From Dehalococcoidia bacterium (GTDB taxonomy: Bacteria; Chloroflexota; Dehalococcoidia; GIF9; AB-539-J10), in contig JAGMBH010000062.1 of the NCBI GenBank assembly GCA_023129815.1, positions 1 through 6,763 on the forward strand: 6,763 nt of DNA, given 5' to 3'. The notes below the pieces were generated by a model, which saw only the letters and a list, made by a program, of their open reading frames with translations, was not told the DNA's origin and searched no databases. The translations under genes and the position numbers were made by a program. Positions 5,870 to 6,763 of this stretch are shown piece by piece. The number at the start of each line of letters is the position of its first letter. Position 1 is the stretch's first letter.

Positions 5870-6763
5870 GGAGCCACATTTAATAACTGCTTTAATCCAT
5901 TCCGCCATGCCTTTCCTATCTTAGCCAAAGGTAAATCTATATAACCTTTCACTGATAGGCGCTTACCGCCGACCATCCCCAACAAAGTTAACGGCACATG
6001 CCACTTAGTAGCTATCCTATCTAACTTTGCCACCGAACCAGGCGCTACCGATACCACAACACGCGATTGAAGCTCACCAAAGAAAACAGAATCCAGCCTT
6101 CCCATTACCTTCCAGCTTGTCCCCCTAAAGCCAATATCACCAACAATGCAACTTTCCGCAATAGCTACCGCCGCTCCACCCTCAGAGCAATCATGAGCTG
6201 ACTTGACAAACCCATGCTCTATGGCTTCTAGACAACAACGCTGCACCCTCGTTTCCAAATCTAAATCAATAGAAGGTTTCCCCTTCACCAAGCCATGCAC
6301 CAGTTCCAGATATTCACTGCCACCAAGACCATCTTCCACGCTACCGCCGAGCAGAAATACCAAATCACCCTCGTCTTTAAAAGACATAGTGCAATGTCTA
6401 TTTATGTCGGTGAGCAACCCCACCATACCCACTATCGGGGTAGGATAGATAGCTTGACCTTTAGTCTCGTTGTAAAGACTAACATTACCGCTAATAACTG
6501 GAATTCCTAGTTCTCGACATGCCCTCGCCATGCCCTTGATACAATTTTTCAGTTGATAATAGACATCACCCTTTTCTGGATCACCAAAATTAAGGCAATC
6601 GGTGATAGCTAAAGGTTCAGCACCACTGCAAACTAAATTTCGAGCCGCCTCAGCTACAGCAATCACACCACCCAGGTAAGGGTCAAGATAGCAATACCGC
6701 CCATTACCATCGGTAGTCAAGGAAATGCCTTTCTTAGTGCCCTTGATGCGCAAAACAGCGGCA
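5866..6763 (-). CDS. purL: Phosphoribosylformylglycinamidine synthase, large subunit, C-terminal part (5' end beyond window)
   Basis: PurL uses ATP, formylglycinamide ribonucleotide and ammonia from glutamine to make formylglycinamidine ribonucleotide, the fourth step of purine synthesis. The frame is open to the right edge, giving 298 visible residues. It reads AAVLRIKGT at the edge, so the TTG codon at 6753-6751 is an internal Leu, not a start. Signatures are DGNGRYCYLDPY (18-29), TDCLNFGDPE (54-63), ELGIPVISGNVSLYNET (84-100), YPTPIVGMVG (106-115) and AHDCSEGGAAVAIAES (189-204). The natural-looking end is IDLPLAKIGKAWRNGL. The size of the visible part fits the C-terminal ~40% of a PurL of about 740 residues, the form that works with separate PurS and PurQ. 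No PurQ-like glutaminase domain follows. It converges on serA with a four-base overlap of stop codons and no terminator between them. Confidence 0.97.
   Translation of the reverse strand, partial: AAVLRIKGTKKGISLTTDGNGRYCYLDPYLGGVIAVAEAARNLVCSGAEPLAITDCLNFGDPEKGDVYYQLKNCIKGMARACRELGIPVISGNVSLYNETKGQAIYPTPIVGMVGLLTDINRHCTMSFKDEGDLVFLLGGSVEDGLGGSEYLELVHGLVKGKPSIDLDLETRVQRCCLEAIEHGFVKSAHDCSEGGAAVAIAESCIVGDIGFRGTSWKVMGRLDSVFFGELQSRVVVSVAPGSVAKLDRIATKWHVPLTLLGMVGGKRLSVKGYIDLPLAKIGKAWRNGLKQLLNVAP

Noticed and set aside
5525..5908. 127-residue minus-strand open frame antisense to serA
   Set aside because: It has no recognisable motif and lies opposite well-conserved SerA catalytic sequence; it is a shadow frame.
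6203..6510. Two plus-strand open frames opposite purL
   Set aside because: They have low-complexity composition and no motifs, and lie entirely within conserved PurL codons on the other strand.
6751..6753. TTG start for a 295-residue minus-strand protein
   Set aside because: The frame is open to the window edge and reads AAVLRIKGT, a typical internal PurL stretch; the TTG is an internal leucine.

Overview
The window holds ordinary biosynthetic and translation genes from a bacterium, most likely an uncultured member of the Chloroflexota (Dehalococcoidia-like). That placement is an inference. It rests on the monofunctional AroH-type chorismate mutase next to a Thermotoga-type DAHP synthase, a class V aminotransferase paired with serA, and dispersed repeats of the 'TGTCATTCTGAGG...CGAAGAATCTCG' kind. 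No rRNA, tRNA, CRISPR array, phage gene or transposase gene was seen.

Layout. Positions 1-3566 carry four tightly packed plus-strand genes: the 3' part of aroH, then aroF, ribF and tyrS. aroH/aroF and ribF/tyrS each overlap by four bases (ATGA), and aroF/ribF are 7 bases apart, so this looks like one transcription unit. The 136-base gap at 3567-3702 holds the first copy of a dispersed repeat plus the ribosome binding site of the next gene. Positions 3703-5869 hold a two-gene plus-strand unit: a class V aminotransferase and a short serA. A second copy of the repeat forms the last ~31 codons of the aminotransferase. From 5866 to the right edge, on the minus strand, is the C-terminal part of purL, whose stop overlaps the serA stop by four bases.

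How the genes work together. AroF makes DAHP, the first shikimate-pathway intermediate. AroH converts chorismate to prephenate, the branch towards Tyr and Phe. TyrS charges tRNA with tyrosine. RibF makes FMN and FAD and is a passenger in this unit with no evident pathway link. SerA and the aminotransferase plausibly supply the first two steps of the phosphorylated serine pathway, with the aminotransferase standing in for SerC. PurL belongs to purine synthesis.

What deserves a second look is not a new multigene system. It is the repeat pair: one copy has been read into the aminotransferase C-terminus, and both copies lie in the same orientation and in the frame of the gene upstream. The other notable feature is a SerA that stops right after its catalytic region, where a convergent purL begins.
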